Shown here: in pieces, positions 55,954-64,000 of the stretch | Layout of the letters: each line of letters opens with the position of its first letter | Position numbering within the stretch: position 1 is the first letter of the stretch | DNA from: Chloroflexi bacterium 44-23 | GTDB lineage: Bacteria; Chloroflexota; Anaerolineae; Anaerolineales; Anaerolineaceae | Assembly (NCBI GenBank): GCA_001899005.1 | Contig: MKUW01000015.1 | Location: forward strand, 62,001-126,000 | DNA length: 64,000 bases | Reading direction: 5' to 3' | Notes under the pieces: model-generated | Told to the model about the DNA's origin: nothing | What the model saw: only the letters and a program-made list of their open reading frames with translations | Database searches by the model: none | Made by a program: the position numbers and the translations under genes

Positions 55954-57756
55954 ATGGAAAGAGAATTAATCCGAAATTTTTGCATTATAGCGCATGTGGA
56001 TCACGGCAAATCCACACTCGCTGATCGCCTTTTACAATTGACAGATACCATATCTGATCGGGATATGAAAGATCAGGTTTTGGACACTATGGATCTGGAG
56101 CGCGAAAAAGGCGTCACCATCAAAGCTTCTGCAGTACGTATGCTTTACACAGCCAATAATGGCTTGCGATATGAATTTAACCTGATTGACACGCCAGGTC
56201 ATGTTGATTTTAATTATGAAGTCAGCCGGGCATTGCTAGCGTGCGAAGGCGCTTTGCTGGTAGTGGATGCATCTCAGGGAATTGAGGCGCAGACTCTAGC
56301 AAACCTGTATCTGGCGCTTGAGTCGGATCTTATTATTATTCCGGTCATTAACAAGATTGATCTTCCTTCAGCACAACCTGAACTGGTGGCTCAAGAAATC
56401 TCCAATCTTTTAGGCGTCCCCGAAGCAGATATTATAAAAATTTCTGCAAAATCCGGTATGAATGTCGAGACAGTGCTTGAAGCGATTGTTGATCTAATTC
56501 CACCTCCCAAGCCTGAAAACAATTTACCGCTTCGGGCGCTTATTTTCGATTCGCATTATGATTCCTATAAAGGTGTAGTTGCCTATATCCGCATTATGGA
56601 AGGTTCGATAGAAGCCAATGATAATATTCGCATCATGTCCAATGGCCTGGTGCTGAGGCCGGTTGAGCTGGGTGTTTTTTCACCTGACATGCGAGAAATT
56701 GCTTCCTTACATGATGGAGAAGTAGGTTATATTGCCACCGGGTTGAAATCCGTCGGAGAATGTCGGGTTGGCGATACAATCACTTTGGCCAAGAATCCAG
56801 CTCAGGAACCATTGCCTGGTTATCACCATCCGAAATCGATGGTATTTGCGGGAATTTACCCGGTTGATGGAGAAGATTACCCCGATTTGCGTGATGCACT
56901 GGAAAAATTGCAGCTTAATGATGCCTCATTGGATTATGTACCGGAGACTTCTCAAGCGCTCAATTTTGGTTTTCGTTGCGGATTTCTTGGCCTCTTCCAC
57001 ATGGAGATTATCCAGGAAAGGATTGAGCGCGAATATGACTTGGATATTGTCGTTACTGCCCCCTCTGTTGAATATGAGGTTGAATTAAGAAGTGGTGAGA
57101 CCATTCGAATTGATTCTCCGGCTCTCTTACCGGAAGAAGAAGATATTCAAGAAATTCGCGAACCGTGGATGAATTTGCAAATTATTTCACCCACCGAATA
57201 TTATGGAACCGTTATGGACCTGGTGCGTAAAAGGCGAGGAATCTTTAAAGATCAGGAATATCCTTCCAGCAATCGTGTACAGCTTAACCTTGAAATTCCA
57301 TTATCCGAATTAATAATTAATTTTTTTGACGAACTAAAATCAAGAACACGTGGATACGCCTCAATGGATTACTCCTTCGCAGATTACCGGGTAGAAAATC
57401 TGGTTAAGCTGGAAATCCTGGTGGGTGGGGAACCTGTTGATGCGCTCGCAACGATTGTCGATAAAGAAAACGCCTATCATAAAGGGCAGGCATTAGTGAC
57501 TAAGTTAAAAGAACTCATTCCACGCCAAATGTATGATGTTGCGATTCAAGCATCCGCTGGTGGAAGAATTATTTCTCGAGCGAATGTGAAAGCCTTGCGC
57601 AAAGATGTTTTGGCAAAATGCTATGGCGGAGATATAAGCCGAAAAAAGAAATTGCTTGAAAAACAAAAACGCGGCAAACGTAGAATGAAAATGGTTGGTA
57701 ATGTCGAAATTCCACAGGAAGCTTTTATGGCTGTGTTGCGCCTGGAGGGAGATTGA
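55954..57756 (+). CDS. lepA: Elongation factor 4 (LepA)
   Basis: Ribosome-associated translational GTPase. 600 residues. G motifs: [17 protein letters not shown] (G1), KGVTIKASA (G2), [10 protein letters not shown] (G3), [12 protein letters not shown] (G4) and [10 protein letters not shown] (G5). Then come domain II, the [30 protein letters not shown] stretch of domain [30 protein letters not shown] [15 protein letters not shown], the domain V segment [17 protein letters not shown], and the LepA-specific C-terminal [24 protein letters not shown]. The stop overlaps the next gene's TTG start by one frame shift (TTGA). Confidence 0.98.
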   Translation: MERELIRNFCIIAHVDHGKSTLADRLLQLTDTISDRDMKDQVLDTMDLEREKGVTIKASAVRMLYTANNGLRYEFNLIDTPGHVDFNYEVSRALLACEGALLVVDASQGIEAQTLANLYLALESDLIIIPVINKIDLPSAQPELVAQEISNLLGVPEADIIKISAKSGMNVETVLEAIVDLIPPPKPENNLPLRALIFDSHYDSYKGVVAYIRIMEGSIEANDNIRIMSNGLVLRPVELGVFSPDMREIASLHDGEVGYIATGLKSVGECRVGDTITLAKNPAQEPLPGYHHPKSMVFAGIYPVDGEDYPDLRDALEKLQLNDASLDYVPETSQALNFGFRCGFLGLFHMEIIQERIEREYDLDIVVTAPSVEYEVELRSGETIRIDSPALLPEEEDIQEIREPWMNLQIISPTEYYGTVMDLVRKRRGIFKDQEYPSSNRVQLNLEIPLSELIINFFDELKSRTRGYASMDYSFADYRVENLVKLEILVGGEPVDALATIVDKENAYHKGQALVTKLKELIPRQMYDVAIQASAGGRIISRANVKALRKDVLAKCYGGDISRKKKLLEKQKRGKRRMKMVGNVEIPQEAFMAVLRLEGD

Positions 57757-58805
57757 CCATTATTGATAAAAAACCTTCCTCAAAATCAAACGCAATTTTT
57801 CAATGGATACCTGGCTTATTAATTAGTGCTATTGCTATATTTGCGTTAACCAAGTTTGTAAATATTGATAGTGCCATTGATATTCTCAAAAAGGTTAACA
57901 TCCTTTATTTTTTGTTGATGGCTTTATTTACACTTGGTTTTCTGTTTGTGCGAGCGATTGGCTGGCAGGCATTACTTGGCCCGCGTGCCACTTATGGTCA
58001 AACTTTCTTAAAGTTAAATGAAGGTTATTTCATTAACAATATTTTTCCATTTAAACTTGGTGAAATTAGCCGGGCAGTTTTTATGGGGGCGAAAATGAAG
58101 GTGAACCCTGGACAGATTCTCTCCACAATTTTCGTGGAGCGAGTGTTTGATCTGTTCATCCTGGCATTTTTCTTGTTGTTATTGTTACCGCATGCCATTG
58201 GCATGGACTGGGTCAGTGGGATTGCCAGGGCAATTCTTGTTTTTGTTGTCCTGGCTGCAATCGGACTGTATTTCGTTTCTCGGAATTACAAGGTGGTAAA
58301 GAGGTGGTTGCAAAAACACGGTGGCAAAGTACCCTTTATAGAAAAAAGGATTCTACCTTTTGTTTTTGCTGTGTTGGAGGGTTTCCATACGTTGCGGCAG
58401 CCTTCGCAATTAATTAAGGGTTTCCTGGGTATTATTGGCTCGTGGTTCGTCAGTTTTATTCAATACTCGCTGCTTTTGTATCTGCTTTTGCCAAAGGTTG
58501 AAATTTGGTGGGGTGCTTTTGCCAACACATTATTAGCCCTTGGAGTAGCATTACCTTCAGCGCCAGCCGGACTAGGAATTTTTGAATCATCCATCGTGGC
58601 CGCCTTGGGAATTTTTAAAATTAACCAGGAAACTGCCTTGGCATTTGCTTTGATTATGCACATCACTCAATTCTTGGTAACCGGTGCAATTGGCCTATTT
58701 GCGTTAATTCAGGATGGCTATTCATTAAAGGGACTGTTTAGCAATTTGCAGCAACAAAGGGAAATTCAGATGCAGCAAGAACAGCAAGGAGCAGAGGATG
58801 TCTAA
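57753..58805 (+). CDS. UPF0104/LPG-synthetase-type flippase-like membrane protein
   Basis: 350 residues with about seven or eight membrane helices. The layout and motifs ([25 protein letters not shown] and [22 protein letters not shown]) match the lysylphosphatidylglycerol synthetase transmembrane-domain/UPF0104 family, where this domain alone acts as a flippase or lipid transporter rather than a synthetase. No soluble aminoacyltransferase domain is present. It starts at TTG 57753 overlapping the lepA stop; its own stop overlaps the epimerase. It probably exports a lipid-linked product of this locus (inference). Confidence 0.85.
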   Translation: MTIIDKKPSSKSNAIFQWIPGLLISAIAIFALTKFVNIDSAIDILKKVNILYFLLMALFTLGFLFVRAIGWQALLGPRATYGQTFLKLNEGYFINNIFPFKLGEISRAVFMGAKMKVNPGQILSTIFVERVFDLFILAFFLLLLLPHAIGMDWVSGIARAILVFVVLAAIGLYFVSRNYKVVKRWLQKHGGKVPFIEKRILPFVFAVLEGFHTLRQPSQLIKGFLGIIGSWFVSFIQYSLLLYLLLPKVEIWWGAFANTLLALGVALPSAPAGLGIFESSIVAALGIFKINQETALAFALIMHITQFLVTGAIGLFALIQDGYSLKGLFSNLQQQREIQMQQEQQGAEDV

Positions 58806-59832
58806 AGAGTACTTGCTTACCGGTGGGGCCGGATTTATAGGGTCAAATTATGCAAAGCGGCTTATTGCACGTGGCGCCAAAATCATCATATTTGATAATC
58901 TTTCCAGACCGGGAACAGAAAAGAACCTAGAATGGCTGTACTCACAATACGGCCCGAATGCATTCCATTTTATACAAGCGGATATTCGCGACAGCAAGGC
59001 AGTCAACAATGCAGGGCGTACTGCAGATGTCATTGTCCATTTGGCAGGGCAGGTGGCTGTAACCACGTCGGTCAATGATCCTCGTGAGGATTTCGAAGTA
59101 AATGCGCTTGGAACATTCAATGTTTTAGAAGCTGCCAGAAATTCAACCAAGCAACCAGTTGTACTCTATGCATCAACCAATAAAGTGTACGGGGGCATGG
59201 AAGATCTGGTGGTTGAAGAACAAGTAGATTCTTACCGTTATCGCGATTTCCCTCTGGGAATTTCTGAAGCGCGCAATCTTGATTTTCATTCTCCTTACGG
59301 TTGCTCCAAAGGTTGTGGTGATCAATATGTGCATGATTACGCCCGCATTTATAAATTACCAACTGTCGTTCTAAGGCAAAGTTGTATTTATGGTCCGCGC
59401 CAGTTCGGGTTGGAAGATCAGGGTTGGGTCGCCTGGTTTGTGATCGCCTCGATTCTTGGCCGCCCAATTTCTATATACGGCGACGGGAAACAAGTGCGTG
59501 ATCTTTTGTATATTGATGATCTCCTAAATGCATATGATGCAGCGATTGATCATATCTCAGTCAGCGCAGGCCAGGTTTTTAATATTGGCGGCGGCAGTGA
59601 AAATGTTATGTCTGTCTGGGCTCAATTCGGACCAATTCTGCAACGCTTGCTGGAACATCCGATTGAGGTAAGTTATGCCAATTGGCGGCCTGGCGATCAA
59701 AAAATCTATGTGAGCGATATCTCTAAAGCGAAAAGAGTGTTTGGATGGCAACCAACCATCTCAGTAGAAAAAGGGATCGAAAAACTTTTTTCCTGGGTGA
59801 AGGAAAACCAGCGCTTGTTCCAGGGTGATTGA
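58798..59832 (+). CDS. NAD-dependent sugar-nucleotide epimerase (CDP-paratose 2-epimerase-like)
   Basis: 344 residues, extended SDR fold. The NAD-binding loop is YLLTGGAGFIGSNYAKRL, followed by FDNLSRPGTEKNLEWL. The active site has YASTNKVYGG and the SPYGCSKGCGDQYVHDYA segment with the YxxxK pair. Further: LRQSCIYGPRQFGLEDQGWVAWFVIA, GDGKQVRDLLYIDDL and VFNIGGG. This combination is closest to the CDP-paratose/tyvelose epimerase group (RfbE), but the nucleotide and sugar are not proven. The start overlaps the flippase gene by 8 bp; the next gene begins at the TGATG junction. Confidence 0.9.
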   Translation: MSKEYLLTGGAGFIGSNYAKRLIARGAKIIIFDNLSRPGTEKNLEWLYSQYGPNAFHFIQADIRDSKAVNNAGRTADVIVHLAGQVAVTTSVNDPREDFEVNALGTFNVLEAARNSTKQPVVLYASTNKVYGGMEDLVVEEQVDSYRYRDFPLGISEARNLDFHSPYGCSKGCGDQYVHDYARIYKLPTVVLRQSCIYGPRQFGLEDQGWVAWFVIASILGRPISIYGDGKQVRDLLYIDDLLNAYDAAIDHISVSAGQVFNIGGGSENVMSVWAQFGPILQRLLEHPIEVSYANWRPGDQKIYVSDISKAKRVFGWQPTISVEKGIEKLFSWVKENQRLFQGD

Positions 59833-60986
59833 TGAAAATATTAATCGTTCTAACTTATTACCGCCCACATATCTCGGGGCTGACAATTTATGCAGAACTG
59901 CTTGCCAATGCCTTTATTGCGCGTGGGCATGAAGTTACAGTATTAACCAGCCGTCACGAAAAAAACTTGCCATTAATTGAAATTAGAAACAAAGTCCGGA
60001 TCGTTCGCGCTCCAGTTCTGATGAAAATCAGCAAGGGCGTGGTCATGCCAACCTTTCCAGCTCTTGTTGCACAATTAGTCAAAGAAAACGATGTTGTACA
60101 GGTTCACTTGCCGCAATTTGATTCAGCAATCGTTGCCTTAATTGCAAAAGCATTGCAAAAACCGACCATTATTACCTACCATTGTGACTTGATCATGCCG
60201 CCTGGGTTGATACCTTGGATGGCGAATCAATCAGTTATGTTTATGAACCGTGTGGCTGCATTTTTTGCTGCACGCCTGGTAACCTATACCAGCGATTATG
60301 CCGATCATTCCCAATTCTTAAGCAAATATCGCAATAAGTTGCAGATTATTCCTCCACCGGTGGAATTGCCGGATGTAACCCGAAAACAAATTGAAGATTA
60401 TCGTAAGAAAACGAATCCTTCCGGAAAAAGACCGGTTATTGGTATGGCAGTTCGATTTGCAACCGAAAAAGGGATCGAAGTAGTTCTGGATGCAATGCCG
60501 GAAATTCTTGCCAACTTTCCGAATGCACAACTTCAATTCTCAGGGCCATATAAAGATATTCGTGGAGAAGAACACTATATCAATCGCTTAATGCCGCGTA
60601 TTCATCTACTTGAAGATAAAGGCAGCTGGTTATTTCTCGGGCCGCAAAGTCATGAAGAGATGGCTCTTTTTTATCCCAACATTGATGTTCTTATCCTGCC
60701 AAGTCTAAACGCTACAGAAGCCTTCGGACTGGTGCAAATAGAAGCTATGATTAGCGGAACCCCTTGTGTGGCATCAGCGTTGCCCGGTGTACGTCAACCT
60801 GTCCTGCGCCACAAAATGGGTGAAGTAGTACCGATAGGTGATTCCAAAGCATTAGCCAAGGCATTAATCAAAATCTTCAATCAACCTGCCAGTTATCAAC
60901 AAGACCCTCAGGAAATAAGAGTAACTTACTTACCAGATAAAATAGCAGCTCATTACGAGCAGCTTATACAAGAAATAATCTCCTGA
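59832..60986 (+). CDS. Glycosyltransferase, GT4 family
   Basis: 384 residues from the ATG at 59832 (TGATG overlap with the epimerase stop). GT-B fold: ILIVLTYYRPHISGLTIYAELLANAFIARGHEVTVLTSRHE at the N-terminus (in two conserved parts), the middle PPPVELPDV, then FATEKGIEVVLDAMPEIL, GPQSHEEMALFYPNIDVLILPSLNATEAFGLVQIEAMISGTPCVASALPG with the E(x7)E donor motif (EAFGLVQIE). Retaining mechanism expected. Donor and acceptor unknown; GDP-mannose from manC is a candidate donor. Confidence 0.93.
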   Translation: MKILIVLTYYRPHISGLTIYAELLANAFIARGHEVTVLTSRHEKNLPLIEIRNKVRIVRAPVLMKISKGVVMPTFPALVAQLVKENDVVQVHLPQFDSAIVALIAKALQKPTIITYHCDLIMPPGLIPWMANQSVMFMNRVAAFFAARLVTYTSDYADHSQFLSKYRNKLQIIPPPVELPDVTRKQIEDYRKKTNPSGKRPVIGMAVRFATEKGIEVVLDAMPEILANFPNAQLQFSGPYKDIRGEEHYINRLMPRIHLLEDKGSWLFLGPQSHEEMALFYPNIDVLILPSLNATEAFGLVQIEAMISGTPCVASALPGVRQPVLRHKMGEVVPIGDSKALAKALIKIFNQPASYQQDPQEIRVTYLPDKIAAHYEQLIQEIIS

Positions 60987-61195
60987 GTATTCCCTATGCA
61001 ATGATAAAATGATGTTTTATTGAATATGAGTTGGATGGAGAAAAATGATTCGGAGAAAGATAACTCTCCAATGAAGATTGCGAATTTGTGCCCCAACCTC
61101 CTTCAAGGGCAAAATCAATATTCGTGGGTTGCACAATTCAAGCCATTTTCCACGAATTGGCAGGTAAAAAATTTTTAAGTCCAAAGAATAATTTT

Positions 61196-63391
61196 ATGAA
61201 TGAGCCCTCAGTATTAGACTACGTTAAAGCGAAGTTATTTCCCTGGAAATATAACCTCGATCAATGGGATATGGCTGAAATAACCCGCCGATCAGGTGCT
61301 GAAAATCCCAATGAGGATTTTAAGAGCGAGGTTGATGTGGAAAATAGAAGCCTGGGGACAAAAAGGGTTCACCTGAAATTAAACATGCCCTGGTATTTAT
61401 TTTTGGCACTTGTTTTCGCATTAATTGGACAAATATTATTGGAGCCACCGGGACAATTACCTGTGATTGCAGCAATCTTTTACTTTTTCTCGTTCTGTAT
61501 GATTGTGATTGCTTTTTTGAAAAAAGATAAATTATTTGCACATTTCCCGATGGCCAATGATCAACCAATTAACACAGAATTAACAAAAAACCAGTATGTT
61601 GCTCTGATTGTAAGTTTTATCGCACTAATTATTGCTTTTTTTGCTTTCCACAAATCTGGAAATAATGACCTTCGCTTTAATTCTTTAAATTTATTCTTTT
61701 GGCTGCTTAGCCTGGCTAGTTTTGTTTACGCGATGTTTGATTTCCGGGGAAATTCTCCACTAAAAATCCGTGTAAGAGATATGATCAAAGCGAAAAAGGT
61801 GAATCTGACGATTACTCCCTGGTTTATTTTAGTAGCAGGCGTTTTTATTTTGGTTGTATTTTTTCGCTTTTCTCAGCTTAACCAAATTTTGGGTGAAATG
61901 TTCAGTGATCACGCTGAAAAGCTCCTGGATGTATATGATGTCTTAAAGGGTGATTATCACGTTTTTTTTGTACGCAATACCGGTCGGGAATTTTTTCAAT
62001 TTTATTGGACAGCACTGATTGCGATTGTCTTTAAAACTGGAATTTCGTTTCTTAGTTTGAAATTAGGTACGGCATTGGCTGGTTTCATTGCCCTTCCTTT
62101 TATTTATAAACTTGGCAAAGAGCTGGGCAATAAATGGATCGGGTTACTTGCTTTTTTCTTTGCAGGGATTTCTTATTGGCATAACCTTATCTCAAGAGTG
62201 GGTCTGCGTTTTCCCCTTTATCCCATGTTTGCAGCCCCAGCTTTATATTTTCTCATACGTGGCCTGCGCCAGAAGCGGCGCAACGATTTTATTTATGCGG
62301 GGATCGCAGTCGGCCTGGGATTGCATGGTTATAGTTCGACCCGATTTTTACCTTTTGTGATTCTGGTTGGCATAATTCTTTATGTTTTGCACACCAAGAA
62401 TAAAGATAACCGTTTGAATGTCATTTTTCTGTTAACCATTTTAATTATCGCCAGTTTCATTGTCTTCTTGCCACTTTTTAAGTTTGCACTGATTAACCCA
62501 GAAGCGGTTAATTACCGTGCGTTAACACGTTTGGGAACATTGGAGCGGAATTATCCGGCACCTGTTGGCTTAATGTTTCTAAAGAACCTGTGGAACGCTG
62601 TCACTATGTTCTTTTATTCGAATGGCAATACCTGGGTGCATTCCATCCCATTCCGTCCTGCGTTGGATATCGTAAGTGCTGCCTTTTTCTTTATTGGCAA
62701 TTTGATCGTGATCGGGCGTTACATCCGTTTGCGTAATTGGGAAGATATTTTTCTGTTAATGTCTGTCCCACTTTTAATGATGCCTTCCATTTTATCACTG
62801 GCGTATCCGGAAGAGAATCCCAGTCTTAATCGGACAAGCGGAGCGATTATCCCGGTTTTTATTTTAACAGCGATTGGTTTTGAAGGATTGTTTCGGCGTT
62901 TTTTCAGCGTTTCCAGAACGAATTTGCATAAAAGCTTGGTTGCTGTCATTGCTTTTGGTTTATTAATTGGATCAGCGAATTTGAATTATGATCTTGTTTT
63001 TCATCAATTCAACCGGCAGTTTATGCAAAACGCTTGGAATTCATCCCAAATTGGGGGTGTGATTCGTGGTTTTGCAGACTCAGTTGGTGACGCCGATAAT
63101 GCCTATGTAGTCCCTTCAGCCCACTGGGTCGATACACGCTTGGTTGGAATTGTAGCAGGTTTTCCAACCCGCGATTTTGCTTTGTGGCCGGAGCACTTTG
63201 CTGAGACGGTCCCTGTCCAGGATCAAAAATTGTTTATTCTCAAACCAGAAAACGATGAAGCATTGCAGCAATTGCGGTCGTTATATCCAAATGCTGCACT
63301 ATATCGTTTTGATTCCGGCCGTGAAGGAAAGGACTTCTTAATTTTTGACGTTCCTGCGCTGGTGGCACCTTTACCGATAGGGAAACCGTAG
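61196..63391 (+). CDS. GT39/PMT-like integral membrane glycosyltransferase
   Basis: About 731 residues from the ATG at 61196, chosen because the in-frame stretch from GTG 61088 reads as non-coding; no strong ribosome-binding site is visible, so the start is uncertain. A cytoplasmic N-terminus is followed by about ten to twelve membrane helices. The loop after an early helix has FSDHAEKLLDVYDVLKGDYHVFF, comparable to the acidic motif of GT-C enzymes that binds polyprenyl-phosphate sugars. Other segments: GLALHGYSSTRFLPFVI-type GLGLHGYSSTRFLPFVI and YPEENPSLNRTSGAIIP. The C-terminal ~120 residues are soluble. It probably transfers sugars from lipid carriers on the outside. Confidence 0.8.
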   Translation: MNEPSVLDYVKAKLFPWKYNLDQWDMAEITRRSGAENPNEDFKSEVDVENRSLGTKRVHLKLNMPWYLFLALVFALIGQILLEPPGQLPVIAAIFYFFSFCMIVIAFLKKDKLFAHFPMANDQPINTELTKNQYVALIVSFIALIIAFFAFHKSGNNDLRFNSLNLFFWLLSLASFVYAMFDFRGNSPLKIRVRDMIKAKKVNLTITPWFILVAGVFILVVFFRFSQLNQILGEMFSDHAEKLLDVYDVLKGDYHVFFVRNTGREFFQFYWTALIAIVFKTGISFLSLKLGTALAGFIALPFIYKLGKELGNKWIGLLAFFFAGISYWHNLISRVGLRFPLYPMFAAPALYFLIRGLRQKRRNDFIYAGIAVGLGLHGYSSTRFLPFVILVGIILYVLHTKNKDNRLNVIFLLTILIIASFIVFLPLFKFALINPEAVNYRALTRLGTLERNYPAPVGLMFLKNLWNAVTMFFYSNGNTWVHSIPFRPALDIVSAAFFFIGNLIVIGRYIRLRNWEDIFLLMSVPLLMMPSILSLAYPEENPSLNRTSGAIIPVFILTAIGFEGLFRRFFSVSRTNLHKSLVAVIAFGLLIGSANLNYDLVFHQFNRQFMQNAWNSSQIGGVIRGFADSVGDADNAYVVPSAHWVDTRLVGIVAGFPTRDFALWPEHFAETVPVQDQKLFILKPENDEALQQLRSLYPNAALYRFDSGREGKDFLIFDVPALVAPLPIGKP

Positions 63392-63399
63392 GATAATTG

Positions 63400-64000
63400 A
63401 TGATGCCCGATAAAGATACTCAGGAATCCAAAACACTATTTTCCCGGTGGGTGGCCCCAGTTTTACTGTTGTTGATCCTGGCCACCAGTGCATATATGCG
63501 GGTGACAGGCTTGTTTTGGGGTGATTATCAGTTTTTGCACCCTGATGAACGCTTTCTGATCGGTGTCACCAACAATTTAATTCGCGTCGAAAGTCTTGGC
63601 GACTACTTTAACACAGCGATTTCAACCCTGAACCCGCACAATACTGGCAATGGGTTTTACGTTTATGGCGACTTTCCGATTATATTGACACGCTATGTCT
63701 CAAATTTATTATTTGATCAAGTTAGCTGGAATCAAATAACCCAGGTGGGTCGCAGCCTTTCAGCCCTGTTCGATTTTGGCAGCGTTTTTCTAATCTATCT
63801 GATTGGAAAAAGATTGTTCAATTTGAAAATCGGGTTATTAGCGGCAGCCTTCACCGGTTTGGCAGTTTTACAAATTCAACAATCGCATTTTTATACAGTT
63901 GACACTTTTTCTGCTTTCTTCACCACTTTGGCGGTTTACCTGGCCGTCGTTATTGTTAAAACCCGTTTTGTTGAACAATCAAATGCTGATGAAAAAAGGG
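63400..64000 (+). CDS. GT39/PMT-like glycosyltransferase (3' partial)
   Basis: The frame is open from the ATG at 63400 (another at 63403) to the window end, about 200 codons. After a hydrophobic helix (APVLLLLILATSAYMRV) comes GLFWGDYQFLHPDERFLIGV, with the Asp-Glu pair typical of the first luminal loop of PMT/ArnT-like GT-C enzymes, and further helices (IGLLAAAFTGLAVLQIQQSHFYTVDTF). It follows the previous GT-C gene by 8 bp. The C-terminal part is outside the window. Confidence 0.8.
   Translation, partial: MMPDKDTQESKTLFSRWVAPVLLLLILATSAYMRVTGLFWGDYQFLHPDERFLIGVTNNLIRVESLGDYFNTAISTLNPHNTGNGFYVYGDFPIILTRYVSNLLFDQVSWNQITQVGRSLSALFDFGSVFLIYLIGKRLFNLKIGLLAAAFTGLAVLQIQQSHFYTVDTFSAFFTTLAVYLAVVIVKTRFVEQSNADEKR

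Noticed and set aside
61028..61180. 50-codon frame upstream of the first GT-C gene
   Set aside because: No ribosome-binding site at its start, no recognisable features, and it overlaps the alternative start region of the next gene.

Overview
The window looks like a chromosomal segment of a member of the Chloroflexota, most likely class Anaerolineae. This is an inference from gene content and style. It has moderate GC, many secreted proteins with Thr/Pro-rich linkers, a topoisomerase I with an extra N-terminal zinc ribbon, and a mevalonate kinase plus isopentenyl phosphate kinase pair. It also has a decaprenyl-phosphate phosphoribosyltransferase homologue and a radical-SAM protein of the UDG-linked type. 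There is no rRNA operon, CRISPR array, phage or intact transposon. Gene density is high, and most of the window is housekeeping or lineage-typical.

Layout. 1-5.4 kb: YihY-type membrane protein (cut by the window edge), an unknown anchored exported protein, the radical-SAM/HhH protein, RNase P RNA (minus strand), tpiA and a HEVSH membrane metalloprotease-like protein. 5.9-10.4 kb: upp, a GH-A-like barrel protein, then ruvB-queA-UDG. 10.5-11.2 kb: a decayed alpha/beta-hydrolase gene. 11.3-17.8 kb (minus strand): eno, pyrG, an S1-domain protein, a CtpA protease, a small membrane protein and a HAD nucleotidase. 17.9-25.3 kb: mutL, a sirtuin with no canonical start behind a receiver-MinD protein, tilS, a recombinase-like protein without its catalytic residues, and an LCP protein. 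25.7-31 kb: tRNA-Leu(CAG), a DivIC-like protein, and a partner-switch operon (STAS, anti-sigma kinase, six-GAF PP2C phosphatase). 31-41 kb: cell-envelope proteins (LysM, TolB-like propellers, two M23 peptidases, an NBR1-Ig lipoprotein), queG and a DUF1015 protein. 42-49.4 kb: degV (minus strand), then ffh-rpsP-khpA-rimM-dprA-manC-topA. 49.5-57.8 kb: a two-TM protein, greA, the dgt/ipk/mvk/UbiA-family operon, tlyA and lepA. 57.8-64 kb: a tightly packed glycan/glycolipid locus (flippase-like protein, sugar epimerase, GT4 and two GT39-like enzymes, the last cut by the window end).

Several genes work together. MVK and IPK overlap and sit behind a polyprenyl-phosphate-using transferase, so precursor synthesis and use of a lipid carrier may be coupled. 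The STAS/kinase/phosphatase trio forms a complete partner switch with no sigma factor beside it. The envelope operon at 33-38 kb joins propellers, peptidoglycan peptidases and Ig-like domains. queA and queG both serve queuosine synthesis.

I did not find one clear undescribed multi-gene defence-type system. The best leads are: (i) the sirtuin lacking AUG/GUG/UUG and overlapping the stop of a receiver-MinD gene; (ii) a conserved-looking recombinase without catalytic residues; (iii) the MVK-IPK-polyprenyl transferase operon; (iv) the six-GAF partner switch; (v) -10 boxes placed for leaderless transcripts, including a shared bidirectional -10 at ruvB; and (vi) the NBR1-Ig/M23/propeller envelope operon.
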